Below, in pieces: positions 62,201-64,000 of a DNA stretch of 64,000 nt. The DNA lies in assembly GCA_949752795.1 (NCBI GenBank), contig OX457061.1, positions 39,464,338 to 39,528,337 of the forward strand, given 5' to 3'. Position 1 is the stretch's first letter; the number at the start of each line of letters is the position of its first letter. The notes below the pieces were generated by a model that was given only the letters and a program-made list of their open reading frames with translations, was not told the DNA's origin and ran no database searches. A program made the translations under genes and the position numbers. This DNA comes from Hyperoodon ampullatus. Taxonomy: Eukaryota > Chordata > Mammalia > Artiodactyla > Ziphiidae.

Positions 62201-62419
62201 GAAAGATGAATTTCTGAATGCCAAATTTTAGATTACATGCAATGCTCCAAACCTGAAGGAGTGCAGTTGCTGTATAAGTGATTTTTTTAAAGTATGAAAT
62301 ATACTTTATATTTTATGTTGTGAAGGCATTATCACAACAAACATAAACAAAAACATCAAAGGGCAAGTCCCCCTTGAACAACACAGATCATCCCTTATCA
62401 GTCTAACCAACACTGTAAT

Positions 62420-63215
62420 GTTTAGGTTTATCCTTCCTAGATCTTTTTCAATGCAGTTAGAACTACTTATATATACATGTAGAAACAGTTTTATAAATAA
62501 ACACAATTGATATACTTGTTCTGCAAGTTACTTTTGCCCCACTTAAAATGTCTTAAAGATTGTGCCACATCAGTACATTTGCTCTATAATCTTAAAAAAA
62601 TTTTTTTTGCTGTATATGGGTATATCAGAATTTATGTTAATTGTTACTATTGCACATTTAGGCTGTTCCTTTTTTCATTTTTTGAACAAATACTAACAAT
62701 TCTGAATATAAATCCTTGTCATCCTTCAATGTGCATATGTGAGAATATTTCTGCCAGGTAAATAGGGAGAAAGTGCATTTTAAAAATGCTGTTAAATTAG
62801 CTTCTAAAATAAGTGCACCAAGCTGTATTCTCAAAAACACTATATTAGCACCTCTTTAAAAATATCCCCACCAACAATGAGCAATGCCAATCTCCTCACC
62901 TCCCTAAAAAAACCCCCACAGAACAAAACAAAAATGTCTTTTGCAGAACGTGCAGAACACAATCTTATTTTTTACTTCTCCATTATAAGTGTAGTTAAAC
63001 ATCTTTTCATATACATGTTAACTGTATTTTTTCTTCACTAAAATGCCTAATCAGTCTTTTTATTGGTTTGTAGGAGTTCTTTATATATAATAGATGCTAA
63101 TTTGTTTATTATACTTATGGTAAGCATCTTCTCTGGTCTCTCCTTTAATTTGGCTTATAGTTCGTTTGTCATATAGAAGTTTCATATAAAAATGTAGTCA
63201 AATTTACAATATTTG
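62420..63215 (-). mobile_element. Old LINE-1M fragment
   Basis: The layout gcacatttaggctgttcctt, caatgtgcatatgtgagaat, taaacatcttttcatataca, tttgtaggagttctttatat matches LINE-1M ORF2/3' sequence in reverse. Confidence 0.75.
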
Positions 63216-63219
63216 CCTT

Positions 63220-63721
63220 AGAGGCTATATCAGTTTCCTAAGGTTGCTGTAACAAAGTACCATAAACCAGGTGGTGTAAAACAACAGAAATTTATTCTCT
63301 CTCAGTTCTGGAGGATAAAAGTCTGAAATCAAGATATTGGCAGGGCCATGCTCTCTCTGAAGGTTCTAAGAGAATATCCTTCCTTTCCTCTTCCTAGTTT
63401 CTGGTGGTTGCTGGCAATCCTAGGCATTCCTCAGTTTGCAGCTTCATCACTCCGATCTTTGCCTCTGTCATCACATGGCATCCTCCTTCTGTGTCTGTCT
63501 GTATCCAAATTTCCCTCTTATAAGAAATCAGTCATTGAATTAGGGCCCACCGTAATAAAATAGGTTAAATAAGTATAACCTTATTTAACTTGATTACATC
63601 TGCAAAGACCTTACTTCCAAATAAGATCCCATTCACAGGTACCAGGGGTTAAGGACTTCAACATATGTTTTTTATTTTATGTTTCTTTTTGGGGGGAGGC
63701 ACAATTCAACTTCTAACAGAG
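63220..63721 (-). mobile_element. MaLR LTR (MST/MLT1 type)
   Basis: It reads atcagtttcctaaggttgct, gtaacaaagtaccataaacc, agggccatgctctctctgaa, gggttaaggacttcaacata and cacaattcaacttctaaca: a near-complete MaLR LTR in reverse. Confidence 0.85.
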
Positions 63722-63910
63722 GCTTTGTTAAAGATTTTTACATTTATGTTCATGAGACATATTTGTCTATAATTTTCTGTTCTTGTAATGTCTTTGCCAA
63801 TTCTGGCATCGGGATTCTTCTATCTTTCTAAAGTAGGCTGGAATTGTTCCCTCCTCTGTTCTCAAAAAGAATATTAAATGTTTGATAGAATTCACCACTG
63901 AGGGAAAAAT
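63722..63910 (-). mobile_element. LINE-1 ORF2 fragment
   Basis: The sequence tttacatttatgttcatgag, then tctgttcttgtaatgtcttt and atgtttgatagaattcacca, is LINE-1 reverse-transcriptase-region sequence in reverse. Confidence 0.7.
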
Positions 63911-64000
63911 TTCCACCACTGTGGAAAAGTTTTGAATTAAAAATTCACTTTCTTTGACAATATAGAGCTATGATTTCCCCTCATTTGAAGTTACTGCTCT

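Larger units (their letters stand above)
16115..64000 (-). other. ERCC6L2: ERCC6L2 locus, 3' portion (six coding exons)
   Basis: Six exons on the minus strand match, in order and phase, the C-terminal ~901 residues of the long ERCC6L2 isoform. ERCC6L2 is a SNF2-family (Rad54-like) DNA-dependent ATPase. From the literature on the family it acts in the nucleus in double-strand-break repair by end joining and in class-switch recombination, and its loss causes a human bone-marrow-failure syndrome. All introns within the window start GT and end AG. Exon phases run 0-0, 0-0, 0-1, 1-0, 0-2 and 2-stop and join without frameshift. The helicase/ATPase exons, Tudor-like N-terminus and promoter are not here; they must lie beyond 64000. 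I looked for the exon that should precede 58816 (end of helicase lobe 2) between 58817 and 64000 and did not see it. Confidence 0.95.
58817..64000 (-). other. ERCC6L2 intron, partial (at least 5.2 kb)
   Basis: Sequence upstream of the acceptor at 58817. It holds a MIR, a decayed copy of the neighbouring exon split by a CHR SINE (59842-60128), an MLT1-type fragment (60650-60866), LINE-1 tails in both orientations (61461-62200 plus, 62420-63215 minus), a CHR SINE (61661-61843) and a MaLR LTR (63220-63721). No upstream ERCC6L2 exon was found. Confidence 0.85.

Noticed and set aside
1..64000. CRISPR arrays, operons, bacterial signals
   Set aside because: None present. The direct repeats are SINEs, microsatellites and target duplications of a mammalian genome.

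Overview
This is mammalian nuclear DNA, almost certainly from a cetacean. At least ten copies of the tRNA-Glu-derived CHR SINE family, typical of whales and dolphins (related CHR-1 elements also occur in hippo), are scattered through it. Most are little diverged, end in A-rich tails and are flanked by clear target-site duplications. Artiodactyl-type LINE-1, ancient L2/MIR, MaLR-type LTRs and hAT-type DNA elements make up most of the rest.

The only protein-coding gene I can support is the 3' half of ERCC6L2 on the minus strand. ERCC6L2 is a SNF2/Rad54-like ATPase linked to DNA end joining and, in people, to inherited bone-marrow failure. Six exons are visible, read from high to low coordinates: 58816-58664, 54516-54436, 53016-51855, 46055-45901, 23571-23390 and 17087-16115 (stop). 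All junctions are GT-AG, the phases join without a break, and together they encode the last ~901 residues, which include the long C-terminal tail. The ATPase core exons lie beyond the right edge. The gene looks intact and functional.

Layout: 1-16114 lies downstream of the gene. It holds repeats, a 3.6-kb dead LINE-1 with a nested SINE (4325-7942), purine and TG microsatellites, and a CpG island at about 8640-10450 that has no recognised gene. From 16115 to 64000 is ERCC6L2, with introns of 6.3, 22.3, 5.8, 1.4 and 4.1 kb followed by at least 5.2 kb of a further intron.

I found no new gene system. The most interesting observations are: a decayed second copy of ERCC6L2 exon 58664-58816, lying 1.1 kb upstream in the intron and split by a SINE; an orphan CpG island downstream of the gene; a tRNA-Glu(CTC)-like sequence inside an LTR; a poly(A)-only retro-insertion with a perfect 16-bp target duplication; one target site used twice by CHR elements; and a close inverted SINE pair. 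Repeat family names come from recognition by eye, so subfamily names are tentative.
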